DNA of 64,000 nucleotides from Christiangramia sediminis (GCF_020552705.1 NZ_JAJBZG010000002.1:124001-188000); one strand, 5' to 3'; positions 45,359-54,890 are shown, numbered from the stretch's first letter. The notes: a model not told the origin generated them from the sequence alone. Numbers and translations are program-made.

Positions 45359-46543
45359 ATGAATAATCTCATTGAGAAAGCTGATAAATTTGTTGAAGAA
45401 TTATTTAAAGAAAAACTGCCAAATACCTTTATATACCATAACTACCAGCACACAGAGCGCGTGGTTAAAAGTACTAAAGAATTAATCGATAATTCTGAAA
45501 TTAATGTTAAAGAGGCTGAGGCATTAATACTTGCAGCCTGGTTGCATGACACCGGCTATATTCATACTTATAAAGGACATGAAGAAAAAAGTGCTGAAAT
45601 CGCTGAAACTTTTCTGAAGAAAAATAACGCTACTGAAGAACTAATAGAAAAGGTTAAACAATACATTCTTGCTACCAGGTTTTCTAATACTCCAACCTGT
45701 TTAGAAGAGAAGATTATCAGGGATGCTGATTCTTCTCATTTTGGAAAAGACTATTTTGAGGAAACCAGTGAATTTCTAAGACAGGAGCTTGAACTTCATA
45801 ATATTAAGAATTTCACCAATGCAGAATGGCTTGAAGAAAATATCCTGGTTTTTACTGAAAAACACCAATATTATACAGATCACGCCTTAGAAGAGTGGAA
45901 ACCTAAAAAGGAGGAAAATCTTTTAGAACTTATTGAAAGTAAAAATAAACAGGAAAAGAAACTTACCAAGGAAGAACATAAAGCCAGAATGAAGGCTAAA
46001 TATAAGAATGAGAATCCTGAACGAAGTATTCAAACCCTGTTTCGTGTTACCCTTAGAAACCATATAAAATTAAGTGATATTGCTGATACCAAGGCGAACA
46101 TCCTGCTTTCAGTAAACGCAATCATCATCTCTCTGGCTCTGGCAAATCTTATCCCAAAACTGGAAGCTGCATCTAATAAACATCTACTTATACCCAGTCT
46201 TATTTTGGTGCTTTTTAGTGTAGCCTCTATAATACTTTCTATAATGTCCACCCGCCCAAATGTTACCAGTGGTGAATTCACCAAGGAACAGGTGAAAAAC
46301 AGAAGTGTAAATTTATTGTTCTTCGGAAATTTTCATAAAATGCCCTTTAAACAATTTAAATGGGGAATGAATGAATTGATAAAAGACAAAGATTACGTCT
46401 ATGAAATGTTAATGCTGGACCTTCATTTACTGGGTAAAGTACTACACCGTAAATATTTTCTTTTACGTCTTACCTATACTGTTTTTATGACGGGAATAAT
46501 TATTTCGGTAATCGCATTTATACTTGCATTCTACCTAATGTAA
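45359..46543 (+). CDS. HD-domain phosphohydrolase fused to PycTM-like (DUF5706) membrane domain
   Basis: 394 aa. Residues 20-180 are an HD domain: YHNYQHTERVV (H27, H31), AAWLHDTGY (H63-D64) and RDADSSHFGK. A charged linker (about 180-220) leads to a PycTM-like domain, RSIQTLFRVTLRNHIKLSDI then ADTKANILLSVNAIIISLAL, with helices at about 246-264, 277-297 and 371-392. PycTM is the membrane effector module of Pycsar cyclic-nucleotide defence; here it is joined to an HD enzyme that may hydrolyse nucleotides. No cyclase gene is adjacent. The 3' end overlaps the convergent gene by 9 nt. Could be defence or nucleotide signalling. Confidence 0.82.
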   Translation: MNNLIEKADKFVEELFKEKLPNTFIYHNYQHTERVVKSTKELIDNSEINVKEAEALILAAWLHDTGYIHTYKGHEEKSAEIAETFLKKNNATEELIEKVKQYILATRFSNTPTCLEEKIIRDADSSHFGKDYFEETSEFLRQELELHNIKNFTNAEWLEENILVFTEKHQYYTDHALEEWKPKKEENLLELIESKNKQEKKLTKEEHKARMKAKYKNENPERSIQTLFRVTLRNHIKLSDIADTKANILLSVNAIIISLALANLIPKLEAASNKHLLIPSLILVLFSVASIILSIMSTRPNVTSGEFTKEQVKNRSVNLLFFGNFHKMPFKQFKWGMNELIKDKDYVYEMLMLDLHLLGKVLHRKYFLLRLTYTVFMTGIIISVIAFILAFYLM

Positions 46544-48901
46544 TTCTTCCATTAGATCTTCATAGGTTATAGTTTTCTCAGGATGGTTACTGTCTGGAGA
46601 GTAAAGAACATTTACTCTAATAGCCTTTAGTCCCACGACGCCCTGTACGTCTTCTAATTCCAGTAGTTCTATATCTTCACCAAAATATTTCTTGGCCTGA
46701 AGATATTTTATATACTGCAGATATTCTCTTTCATCACTGCTTTGAGAATAGACTATGGTCATTTTACCTTTTTGGGTAACACGCTCTTCGGTTCCCTTTA
46801 CAAAAGCTTTATCTATACGCTTTTTAATGATCTCATACCTGGCATTGTAAGTGCCGTCCACATCAAATTTCTTTTCATCCATTCTATATCGAATAGACAT
46901 CGTACTGTTATACACAAGAATTAGAGATGCAGCTTCTAGTTTCGTGGGTGTATTCTCCTGTAATTGATAAAAACGATTTTCCATTTCACACATCGTACTA
47001 AGCTGCCATAATCTCAAATTGAACAAATAGACTTTATTAAATGGTCTTTTGTTTGCCATGGAAGCTCCTATATACATATTGTGATCTACGCCGTCTGTTT
47101 TATATCTTTCAAAATAATGCGGATATATCTCCTGCGCCTGGATCTGCTTTTTATCTATATATCTGGACATCGTCCGGTTTATTTGCTGAACTGTTTCATC
47201 ATATTTTTTACGATGATTGTAAACCAGGCCGGTTTCAGGATTTAGCATTTCGGTATATTCCTTTACGAGTTTCCTTATATCTTCAGACTGTTTTTTTAAA
47301 TGACTCATTAAGGGATTCACTTCTTTTTTAAGAAGATTAAATACCTTTTGTTCACTGCTGGCATTAAGGTTCTCCTGGAGTTCTTCCTTAAAATCTGAAA
47401 TTCTATATTTTACCTGATCATAAATTGGTAATTCCTCAATATCATAGGCTTTTTTAATAATATCGAGAATAATCTCCAATTGATCCAGAAGATCTTTTTT
47501 AATTGCGGAATTTCTAGCTTCCGAAGAGGCCACTATATCTATTTGTCCATATAATGGATACACATCTTTAAAGGAAATATCCTTAAAAGAAGCCAATCCA
47601 TCCTTGTCATAATCCTTTATAAACTTTTTGGCTTCTTTTTCAAAAACCCAAAGTACACTAGGATGAATAGATGTACATTCACTCTGAATCACCGCTTTCA
47701 CCCTATTTTCAAAATCGTTTCGGTTTCTTTCTACGGTAGTCACTATATAAGGTAGAATATCGTCCAGCTTAATAGCATTGATACTGTTCAGTTCATTCTT
47801 TCTTTCTGAAGCAAGTTCCAGAATCCCCAGTAATTTTCCGTTTTTAGCAATTGGCGCGAGCAAACAACTTTTAACCTTATTCTTTTTAAGGTTTTTTGCC
47901 AGAAGATTATTATTGTTCTTTATATAATTATCTACATTGGATATTGTGAAGTAAGAATTATTATCAATTAGCTTCTGAAAACCTCTTTCACATATACCCG
48001 TAGCACAATCGTTCACCATTTTTTCATCCAGAATAAAGCTTTTTGCCTCTTCGTTTTCCATTCTTTCAAAAACCATATCCCGACGGTTAAAAACGGTGAA
48101 CCCAACCCGCAGATCTGGTATTTTATAAATAGATCTGAAAATTTCCTGTAATTTCTGAAGTTCTTCCGCCTCGTTCACTTCCTCAAATATGAGGGTGGTT
48201 TTTAGTTCTGAGATCGCATCGTCTATAGTTACATCGGTAAGATTTACAATAGTAAAACCTTTAAAAACATAACTATTTGGAGGTATCTTTTCCTTCCACA
48301 AGTCAAGATCATCCACATTCTGCAACAAAACATCTACATCTTTTTGAGTGATCTCCGGTGCATTATCTTTTTTAAAGATCTCCACAAAATCAGCATTCAT
48401 AGCTATTCGGTAATGCCTTTTTATTCCATCTTTATCGGGAATGTCATAATACATAGGTCTTGAGACATCTACCTCATAGTTATAATATTGACGGAGAATT
48501 TGTATACAAGCGAATATGTATAAAACTTCTTCATTCATATTTCTAAAACTGACCTCAAAATCCTCTCCGGCATTATTAAGAATTTCCTTTAGTCTTTTGG
48601 AGGAGTTAAAAAGAATATTATGAAAAGGCACCGACGCGGCTTTTATCTCATTATTGGTCAAAATACTTGGAAATAAATCGTCCAGTAGTATCTTTATTGG
48701 CTCCTTATATTTTTTTAAAAGCTTAGGATCTTCAAAACCCTCCGTTAATTCCGGATAATCAGAAATATACTCAAGCATATTTTCCATATACTGCCTGGAA
48801 ATACTACTCTCAATTTCCTTGACCTCCTGTTCATACTGGTCTATCACCTTATGAAAACTGATACGGATGTCGAAAGGAAAATCTTTTAATTGCTGCATCA
48901 T
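46535..48901 (-). CDS. Large GAF-containing protein of unknown function
   Basis: 788 aa, soluble, no signal peptide. A GAF-like domain is suggested at about 255-400: NDCATGICERGFQKLIDNN, FTISNVDNY, VKSCLLAPIAKNGKLLGILELAS. The rest is mainly helical with long charged stretches (about 440-600, possible coiled coil). No enzymatic output domain is recognisable. It converges with the HD-PycTM gene with a 9-nt overlap of 3' ends, so the two are not cotranscribed. ATG at 48901 (MM start, second ATG also possible). Confidence 0.65.
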   Translation of the reverse strand: MMQQLKDFPFDIRISFHKVIDQYEQEVKEIESSISRQYMENMLEYISDYPELTEGFEDPKLLKKYKEPIKILLDDLFPSILTNNEIKAASVPFHNILFNSSKRLKEILNNAGEDFEVSFRNMNEEVLYIFACIQILRQYYNYEVDVSRPMYYDIPDKDGIKRHYRIAMNADFVEIFKKDNAPEITQKDVDVLLQNVDDLDLWKEKIPPNSYVFKGFTIVNLTDVTIDDAISELKTTLIFEEVNEAEELQKLQEIFRSIYKIPDLRVGFTVFNRRDMVFERMENEEAKSFILDEKMVNDCATGICERGFQKLIDNNSYFTISNVDNYIKNNNNLLAKNLKKNKVKSCLLAPIAKNGKLLGILELASERKNELNSINAIKLDDILPYIVTTVERNRNDFENRVKAVIQSECTSIHPSVLWVFEKEAKKFIKDYDKDGLASFKDISFKDVYPLYGQIDIVASSEARNSAIKKDLLDQLEIILDIIKKAYDIEELPIYDQVKYRISDFKEELQENLNASSEQKVFNLLKKEVNPLMSHLKKQSEDIRKLVKEYTEMLNPETGLVYNHRKKYDETVQQINRTMSRYIDKKQIQAQEIYPHYFERYKTDGVDHNMYIGASMANKRPFNKVYLFNLRLWQLSTMCEMENRFYQLQENTPTKLEAASLILVYNSTMSIRYRMDEKKFDVDGTYNARYEIIKKRIDKAFVKGTEERVTQKGKMTIVYSQSSDEREYLQYIKYLQAKKYFGEDIELLELEDVQGVVGLKAIRVNVLYSPDSNHPEKTITYEDLMEELH

Positions 48902-49011
48902 AACCGGATAATTTAAGGTAAAATTAAAAGTTATGGAAACCTCTGAACAGGAAGCTCGTTTAAATTAACAATAATTTATAAATATTGGATTACTATGAGT
49001 CCTGAGTTCTT

Positions 49012-49019
49012 TACTTTTG
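49012..49019 (+). promoter_or_regulatory. Candidate -7 box (TACTTTTG)
   Basis: Exact TAnnTTTG 18 nt before the ATG of the thioredoxin-like lipoprotein gene. A TTG at 48985-48987 is a possible -33 element, but the spacing is longer than usual. Confidence 0.45.
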
Positions 49020-49037
49020 TATAAAATTTAAACAAAA

Positions 49038-50159
49038 ATGAAAAAAATATCTATAGCCTTTTTTGCACTCACGCTTTTATTAGCAGGATGTCAGGAGGAC
49101 AAAGGTTACTTTCTGAATGGAAAAATTTCGGGAATAGAAGACGGGAAGCAGGTTTATATTTCTGAATACGATGCAGAAACTAATTCAACCAAAGCAATCG
49201 ACACTACCACTATCGAAAATGGAAAATTTGAGTTGGATATGGAAGACCAGGATCTTCCTAAACTTAGTTTCTTAAGATTTGAAGGAGTTAACGGCAATGT
49301 TATCTTCATTTCTGAAAATCAGAAGATCAGCTTTGATATTAATAAGGATAGTCTTAGAAATACTAAGCTTAGTGGTGGTAAGGAAAATAAAGCTCTTTCA
49401 GAATATTTGAACCATTTAAACGAAATGAACCGCAAAATGGTGAATATGCAGCAGGATATGAGAGAAGCTATGACCTCAAGAGACACCGCTAAACTAGCCA
49501 GTTTACGAGAGGCTCAGCTGGAATTGAGAGATAATGATGAGAATTTCAAAAAAGAATTGTTTAATAGAAATAAAGATTCATATCTATCGGTCATGTTGCT
49601 TACAGATATGATGAAAATGAGAACTCTTTCCTCGGCGGAAGTGAGAGAAATGTACGAGGGAGTTTCAGACAGAATCAAAGAAACACCCATGGGGCAAAAT
49701 CTTAAGCAAACGCTAGAGCAATTTAAAGCTGCGGAAGTTGGAAGCAAAGCTCCTGAATTTTCAGGTCCTACCCCTGAAGGGGATGAACTTTCTCTTAAAG
49801 ATAACCTGGGAAAAGTGACTATTGTAGATTTTTGGGCCGCCTGGTGTAAACCCTGTCGTGTAGAAAATCCAAACCTTGTGAGAACTTACAATAAATATAA
49901 GGATGAGGGCCTTAATATTATTAGCGTTTCTTTAGACAGACCTGGACAAAAAGACAAATGGATTCAGGCAATTGAGGAGGATAATCTGGAGCAATGGAAT
50001 CATGTTTCTAACCTTCAATTCTGGAATGATCCAATTGCTAGAAAATATAGAATTTCAGCAATTCCGGCCACTTTCATTCTTGATGAAAATGGTGTTATAG
50101 TAGCAAAAAACTTAAGAGGAGATGCTTTGGAAAATAAGATTGGAGAACTTCTTCAATAA
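49038..50159 (+). CDS. TlpA-like thioredoxin lipoprotein with N-terminal DUF4369-type domain
   Basis: 373 aa. Lipoprotein signal ending LLLAGC with C18. The N-terminal beta-rich domain (YFLNGKISGIEDGKQVYI, then NGNVIFISENQKISFDI) is typical of DUF4369. A helical middle (120-230) follows. The C-terminal thioredoxin fold has TIVDFWAAWCKPCRVENP with the redox pair C270 and C273 and the cis-Pro in ISAIPATFI. Periplasmic or membrane-facing disulfide reductase; the partner is unknown. Own promoter candidate and own terminator. Confidence 0.88.
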   Translation: MKKISIAFFALTLLLAGCQEDKGYFLNGKISGIEDGKQVYISEYDAETNSTKAIDTTTIENGKFELDMEDQDLPKLSFLRFEGVNGNVIFISENQKISFDINKDSLRNTKLSGGKENKALSEYLNHLNEMNRKMVNMQQDMREAMTSRDTAKLASLREAQLELRDNDENFKKELFNRNKDSYLSVMLLTDMMKMRTLSSAEVREMYEGVSDRIKETPMGQNLKQTLEQFKAAEVGSKAPEFSGPTPEGDELSLKDNLGKVTIVDFWAAWCKPCRVENPNLVRTYNKYKDEGLNIISVSLDRPGQKDKWIQAIEEDNLEQWNHVSNLQFWNDPIARKYRISAIPATFILDENGVIVAKNLRGDALENKIGELLQ

Positions 50160-50181
50160 TTCAATATTATCTATAAAATAG

Positions 50182-50207
50182 AAAAGCGCCTCTCGGCGCT
50201 TTTTTTA
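50182..50207. terminator. Rho-independent terminator
   Basis: AGCGCC-TCTC-GGCGCT stem extended by flanking A and T bases, with a long T run on the plus strand. Sits between convergent genes and probably serves both, though the A tract for the minus strand is short. Confidence 0.85.
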
Positions 50208-50894
50208 TTACTTCAGCTCAAAGCCTACATTTACTTTTATCTTTATTTCCAGTTCTCCGGGTGCAATTGTTTGCTGACTTCCCTTCGCTGCACTCATTTC
50301 TACCGCCTCATCCATTCTATATACTGGCTGAAAACTATTATAATCCATTTCACTTATAGAAACTGCTTTTCCAATATCCTGTCCCAATGGTTGTGCTAAT
50401 TCTCTGGCTCTATTCTGGGCATCAAGAACTGCTAATTTTCTGGCCTCTTTCTCATATTTCTCCATCTCTGAAGATTTAAACTGAATGCCGTCAATTCTAT
50501 TTAAGCCATTTTCTAAGAGGCCTTTCATAATTTTCTCATAATCTTTTAGATCCTGCAATCTTATTGAAATGGCCTGATTAGCCACATAACTATAGGTCTT
50601 ATCATTATAATCATACCGCTTATTCAGGTTAATATATTCAGTTTTGATATCCTTTTCCTCAATCTTTTGAGATTTCAGATATTTAATAACCTTATTTACA
50701 ACCTCATCATTCTGCTTTTTCACCCCTGCCGCTGAAGGACCTTCATGTTCAATCCTGGATTTAATAAGAACTTCATCCGGCTCTACTTTTACCACACCTT
50801 CTCCCGTAACATTTACGACCGATCTTTCTAGGTTTTGCTGAGCGAAAATTGGCATTGTGGCAATTACTGCCAGTACAAAAAATAACTTTTTCAT
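50208..50894 (-). CDS. SIMPL-domain (DUF541) periplasmic protein
   Basis: 228 aa. Cleavable signal peptide MKKLFFVLAVIATMPIFAQQ. Then the SIMPL pattern VNVTGEGVVKVEPDEVLIKS at the first strand and a late KARKLAVLDAQNRARELAQPLG-like helix (residues read ARKLAVLDAQNRARELAQ). The family is poorly understood; some members affect oxidative-stress or kinase pathways. ATG at 50894, single gene. Confidence 0.85.
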   Translation of the reverse strand: MKKLFFVLAVIATMPIFAQQNLERSVVNVTGEGVVKVEPDEVLIKSRIEHEGPSAAGVKKQNDEVVNKVIKYLKSQKIEEKDIKTEYINLNKRYDYNDKTYSYVANQAISIRLQDLKDYEKIMKGLLENGLNRIDGIQFKSSEMEKYEKEARKLAVLDAQNRARELAQPLGQDIGKAVSISEMDYNSFQPVYRMDEAVEMSAAKGSQQTIAPGELEIKIKVNVGFELK

Positions 50895-50943
50895 ATTAAA
50901 TAGTTTTTAGTTTCAGTTTTAGATAACCAATAAGAATACCAAA

Positions 50944-51591
50944 CTATATATATCCGGTCCTTTGTAGGATAAAAAGTATCACAATGGGGATGGCCAGAAG
51001 CACGACCATTAAAAGATGACTTTCAAAAACCCATGGAGCAAGTAACATAGTAAGGAGATATCCACCGGTAGCTCCTCCAAAATGAGCGTCGTGACCAATA
51101 TTATCTGTTCGTCGTTTCATTCCGTAGATCGTATAAAAAAGATATCCTATCCCAAAGATATAGGCAGGGATGGGAATAATAAAGAATAGGCCTAAAGTCA
51201 TATCTGGCTGTAACAAAATAGCCGAATATAAAATTCCCATCACCGCACCACTTGCTCCTACGGCTGTGTAATTCATATCATTCTTATGAAAATAATAGGA
51301 TAGCAGATTACCCAATAACAGGCTTCCCAGGTAAATGATAAGAAATGCAGGAGCCCCCATCGCATAAATGACCACATTTGCGAAGAAATAAAGAGTTAGC
51401 ATATTCACAAATAAATGGCTCGTATCTACATGAAGGAAGCCGGAAGTTAAAATTTGAAATTTTGATCCTCTCTTTATATCACCAACATTAAATTTATATT
51501 TATTAAAAAATGCCTGATCTTTGAAACCCTTAAAAGAAATTAAAACATTTACCGCAATAACGCCAAGCGTCACAAGGCTTAATTCTCCCAT
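50944..51591 (-). CDS. Rhomboid-family intramembrane serine protease
   Basis: 215 aa with six membrane helices. Catalytic Ser S114 in YTAVGASGAVMGIL and catalytic His H170 in GHDAHFGGATGG. The family H-x4-H-x3-N region in helix 2 is present (FLHVDTSHLFVN: H54, H59, N63). Cuts membrane protein substrates within the bilayer. Short N- and C-termini; ATG at 51591. Divergent from the acyltransferase gene, 52-nt gap. Confidence 0.92.
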   Translation of the reverse strand: MGELSLVTLGVIAVNVLISFKGFKDQAFFNKYKFNVGDIKRGSKFQILTSGFLHVDTSHLFVNMLTLYFFANVVIYAMGAPAFLIIYLGSLLLGNLLSYYFHKNDMNYTAVGASGAVMGILYSAILLQPDMTLGLFFIIPIPAYIFGIGYLFYTIYGMKRRTDNIGHDAHFGGATGGYLLTMLLAPWVFESHLLMVVLLAIPIVILFILQRTGYI

Positions 51592-51643
51592 ATTTGCATA
51601 AGTTTAATTTCAAATATACCATATATTTGCGGAAAGAATTTTT

Positions 51644-52549
51644 ATGCAAGGCTTAGTTTTCTGGTTAGTTTACCCTATCCTGTGGCTTATTTCCATTTTA
51701 CCTTTTCGAATCTTTTATATGGTATCAGACATGGTATTCGTACTGGTTTATTATATAATTGGTTACAGAAAAAAAACGGTTCGTGAGAACCTTGAATTGG
51801 TCTTTCCGGAGAAATCTGACTCAGAAATAAAAAAAATCCAGAAGAAGTTTTATAGCCATATGTGCGACATGTTTCTGGAAATGATAAAAAGCATCAGTAT
51901 TACTGAAAAGGAAATAGAAAAGCGTTTCACCTTTACCAATATAGAATATCTTAGAAAGCTGGAAAGCCTGGACAAAAGTTTAGTGGTAATGTTAGGACAT
52001 TACGCCAGCTACGAATGGATAAATGCGCTGCAACTATATGGTCTGAAATACAGAACCTACGGTATTTACAAGAAAATTAAGAACAAACAATTTGATAATT
52101 TGGCGAAAAAAATTAGGGGTAGATTTGGTGGAACCCTAATTACTACCTACCAAACTACAGAAATCATAAGGCATAACCAGGAAAAAGGAGTTTTAGGTAA
52201 TTACGCGATGATTGCAGACCAGTCACCAAAACTTCGTCGGGCGAAAATATGGATTGATTTTATGGGAATTAAAGTTCCTGTATTTGATGGATCTGACAGG
52301 CTGGCGAGAAATATGGATATGGCGGTTGTATATCTTCACGTGGAAAAAGTTGGCCGCGGATATTACCAGGCTACCTTGAAACCAATTACTGAAGATGCTC
52401 CTAATGAACCTCAACACGCCATTACTAAAAAATTCGTTGGATATCTGGAAGAACAGATTCGAAAGAAACCTGAATATTATTTATGGACTCATAAACGATG
52501 GAAACACCGCAATGAGCCCATTCCTAAAAATGCTGAAATAATAGAATAA
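51644..52549 (+). CDS. Lipid A lauroyl/myristoyl acyltransferase-like, HtrB/LpxL family
   Basis: 301 aa. N-terminal membrane helix, then KKTVRENLELVFPEKS and the catalytic H-x4-E as H119-YASY-E124 in VVMLGHYASYEW. ADQSPKLRRAKIW is the conserved D-Q region. Acts at the inner-membrane face to add a secondary acyl chain to lipid A. Length and motifs are standard. Which acyl group is used is unknown. Confidence 0.9.
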   Translation: MQGLVFWLVYPILWLISILPFRIFYMVSDMVFVLVYYIIGYRKKTVRENLELVFPEKSDSEIKKIQKKFYSHMCDMFLEMIKSISITEKEIEKRFTFTNIEYLRKLESLDKSLVVMLGHYASYEWINALQLYGLKYRTYGIYKKIKNKQFDNLAKKIRGRFGGTLITTYQTTEIIRHNQEKGVLGNYAMIADQSPKLRRAKIWIDFMGIKVPVFDGSDRLARNMDMAVVYLHVEKVGRGYYQATLKPITEDAPNEPQHAITKKFVGYLEEQIRKKPEYYLWTHKRWKHRNEPIPKNAEIIE

Positions 52550-52607
52550 AAATTTCTTAAAATCGTCTATCCTCGAGGCAGGGCCATATAACTATTACGT
52601 CAGTTTA

Positions 52608-52727
52608 TTTTGACCTCTGGGTCAAAACCCGAAATTTTATATTTATCCCTCACCCGGAACTGTAAAAAAGAGTTCCGACCTCTCCCCAGGGAGAGGTAAA
52701 GCGGAAACACCGATGCGAAAGCATCGG
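52608..52727. repeat. Cluster of four hairpins in the gap between convergent genes
   Basis: Stems at 52608-52627 (TTTGACC/GGTCAAA), 52655-52677 (CGGAACT/AGTTCCG, 9-nt A-rich loop), 52679-52696 (CCTCTCCC/GGGAGAGG) and 52710-52727 (CCGATGC-GAAA-GCATCGG). This 190-nt gap holds no reading frame I would support. The last stem can terminate the minus- or plus-strand gene; the set may be a repeat element or a structured RNA. Confidence 0.6.
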
Positions 52728-52739
52728 AAAATTATTAGA

Positions 52740-54125
52740 TTAGGCTATTATTGATTCTATTTCCCTGATCATTTTTTGTGCAAGATCATCAGCTTCCTGC
52801 TGAGATTTTGCTTCTGTATAAATTCTAATAATAGGTTCTGTATTAGACTTTCTTAAATGCACCCAGTTTTCTGGGAAGTCAATCTTAACACCATCAACCG
52901 TAGATATTTCTTCTTCAGAATGTCTCTTTTCAACAGCCTTGAGTACTCCATCAACATCAAGATCTGGGGTTAACTGTATTTTATTTTTACTCATAAAGTA
53001 AGCCGGATATTCATTTCTGATCTCTGAAACCTTCTTTCCTTTTTCAGCTAAATGAGTAAGAAACAGAGCTGTTCCAACAAGACTATCTCTTCCGTAATGA
53101 GATTCAGGATAGATAATTCCACCGTTACCTTCGCCTCCAATGATCGCTTTATTATCTTTCATTAGTTGCACTACATTCACTTCCCCAACCGCACTAGCTT
53201 CGTAATTCCCATTGTGCCTCTTGGTTATATCCCGTAGCGCTCTGGAAGATGACAGGTTGCTAACCGTATTACCCGGAGTTTTGGAAAGCACATAATCTGC
53301 ACAGGCTACCAGGGTATATTCTTCCCCGAACATTTCTCCTTTTTCATCTATAAATGCCAACCTATCCACATCTGGGTCTACCACAATACCGAAATCGGCT
53401 TTTTCTTTCTTTACAAGCTCGCAGATATCAGTTAAATGTTCTTTCAAGGGTTCAGGGTTATGCGGAAAATGTCCGTTAGGATCACAGTAAAGTTCAATGA
53501 CCTCAACACCCATTTTCTTTAATAACGCGGGAATTGCGATTCCCCCTGTAGAATTTACGGCATCTACGGCAACTTTCAAATTCGCTTTGGCTACTTTATC
53601 TGCATCTACCAGTTTTAGTTTTAAAACTTCTTCAATATGCCTGTCTATATAATCTTCTATAGTCGAAATCTCTCCAAGATCATCAACTTCTGAAAATTCA
53701 AAACCTTCACTTTCTGCAATCTTAAGAATTTCTGCTCCCGCTTCACCATCTAAAAATTCACCTTTACTATTTAATAGTTTAAGAGCGTTCCATTGTTTTG
53801 GATTATGGCTAGCGGTTAGAATAATTCCACCATCTGCATTCTCCAATGGGACTGCTATTTCAACTGTAGGAGTAGTAGACAGACCAAGATCTATGACATC
53901 AATCCCCAATCCAGTCAAAGTATTCATGGTTAGATCCTGGATCATTCTGCCAGATATTCTGGCATCTCTACCCACTACCACTTTTAATTTCTTCTTACCC
54001 GATTCTTTTTTCAACCAGGTCCCGTATGCAGCGGCAAACTTTACAGTATCTAATGGCGTTAGGTTATCACCGGTTTTTCCTCCTATGGTTCCTCTTATTC
54101 CGGAAATTGATTTTATTAATGTCAT
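52740..54125 (-). CDS. glmM: Phosphoglucosamine mutase (GlmM-type phosphohexomutase)
   Basis: 461 aa. The phospho-serine loop is LTASHNPKQWNALK with S106, the metal site is VVDPDVDRLAF with D250, D252 and D254, the sugar loop is GEGNGGII, and the phosphate-binding loop is RKSNTEPIIRIY. Converts glucosamine-6-P to glucosamine-1-P, feeding UDP-GlcNAc and the GlcN-1-P that PtmE uses. Four-domain length is normal. Some homologues act on mannose or glucose phosphates, so specificity is by family habit. Confidence 0.88.
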   Translation of the reverse strand: MTLIKSISGIRGTIGGKTGDNLTPLDTVKFAAAYGTWLKKESGKKKLKVVVGRDARISGRMIQDLTMNTLTGLGIDVIDLGLSTTPTVEIAVPLENADGGIILTASHNPKQWNALKLLNSKGEFLDGEAGAEILKIAESEGFEFSEVDDLGEISTIEDYIDRHIEEVLKLKLVDADKVAKANLKVAVDAVNSTGGIAIPALLKKMGVEVIELYCDPNGHFPHNPEPLKEHLTDICELVKKEKADFGIVVDPDVDRLAFIDEKGEMFGEEYTLVACADYVLSKTPGNTVSNLSSSRALRDITKRHNGNYEASAVGEVNVVQLMKDNKAIIGGEGNGGIIYPESHYGRDSLVGTALFLTHLAEKGKKVSEIRNEYPAYFMSKNKIQLTPDLDVDGVLKAVEKRHSEEEISTVDGVKIDFPENWVHLRKSNTEPIIRIYTEAKSQQEADDLAQKMIREIESIIA

Positions 54126-54249
54126 ATTACTTCTTAATATTTAAATCTAAGTCACTTTTAATATGTAGCAAATATACAGGGCTGTATATCTTCTGTCCAA
54201 AACTTAACAAAAATTAACCCTGGTATTCTATTATTTGTATCTTCCCATA

Positions 54250-54843
54250 ATGAACTTTTTGGCGCATATTTATTTATCTGGTGATAATGAACAGGTGAAA
54301 ATTGGTAATTTTATGGCCGACTCCATTAAAGGCAAAAAATACCTGAAATATCCTGAAGATATTCAAAGGGGAATTATTCTTCATCGGGCTATAGATTATT
54401 ATACGGACACCCACCCAGTTTTTAAACAAAGTACCCAACGATTATTTTCCGGCTATAGTCATTATAGTGGAATTATCGCCGATATATTCTATGATCATTT
54501 TCTGGCAGCTAACTGGGAAAATTATTCCGATATTCCTTTAAAAGAATATACCCTCGAATTTTATGATCTTCTAAAGAACAATTTTGAGGTATTGCCACCC
54601 AAGGTGAAAAACTTTTTACCTTATATGGTAAATGATAACTGGTTATTAAGTTATGCAGATATTGGAGGTATTGAAAAAGTACTTTCAGGCATGAACAGGC
54701 GAACTGGTAGAAAGTCCAATATGCATTTAGCGGTTAAAGAATTGAAGGATTATTATGAGGAATTTGAACAGGAATTTGAACTCTTCTTTAAGGATATTAT
54801 TGAATTCAGCAGAATAAAAATTAAAGAGATTGAGGTGAAATAA
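54250..54843 (+). CDS. Acyl carrier protein phosphodiesterase-like (AcpH/DUF479)
   Basis: 197 aa from ATG at 54250. An in-frame TTG at 54235 is open but adds only five residues, and MNFLAHIYLSGDNEQVKIGN is the usual start. GNFMADSIKG, GIILHRAIDYYTDTHPVFKQ and SGIIADIFYDHFLA supply the conserved His and Asp positions of this HD-like family. The family removes the phosphopantetheine arm from ACP. Followed by an imperfect hairpin at 54846-54870. Confidence 0.85.
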   Translation: MNFLAHIYLSGDNEQVKIGNFMADSIKGKKYLKYPEDIQRGIILHRAIDYYTDTHPVFKQSTQRLFSGYSHYSGIIADIFYDHFLAANWENYSDIPLKEYTLEFYDLLKNNFEVLPPKVKNFLPYMVNDNWLLSYADIGGIEKVLSGMNRRTGRKSNMHLAVKELKDYYEEFEQEFELFFKDIIEFSRIKIKEIEVK

Positions 54844-54845
54844 AA

Positions 54846-54870
54846 AAAGACCGGATTACACCGGCCTTTC
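54846..54870. terminator. Imperfect hairpin (AAAGACCGG/CCGGCCTTT)
   Basis: Stem CCGG/CCGG extended by one mismatch to AAAG/CTTT, just after the AcpH-like stop and before the convergent astacin gene. Short T run; probable weak bidirectional terminator. Confidence 0.55.
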
Positions 54871-54890
54871 TATTAAACTAAAATTCCATC

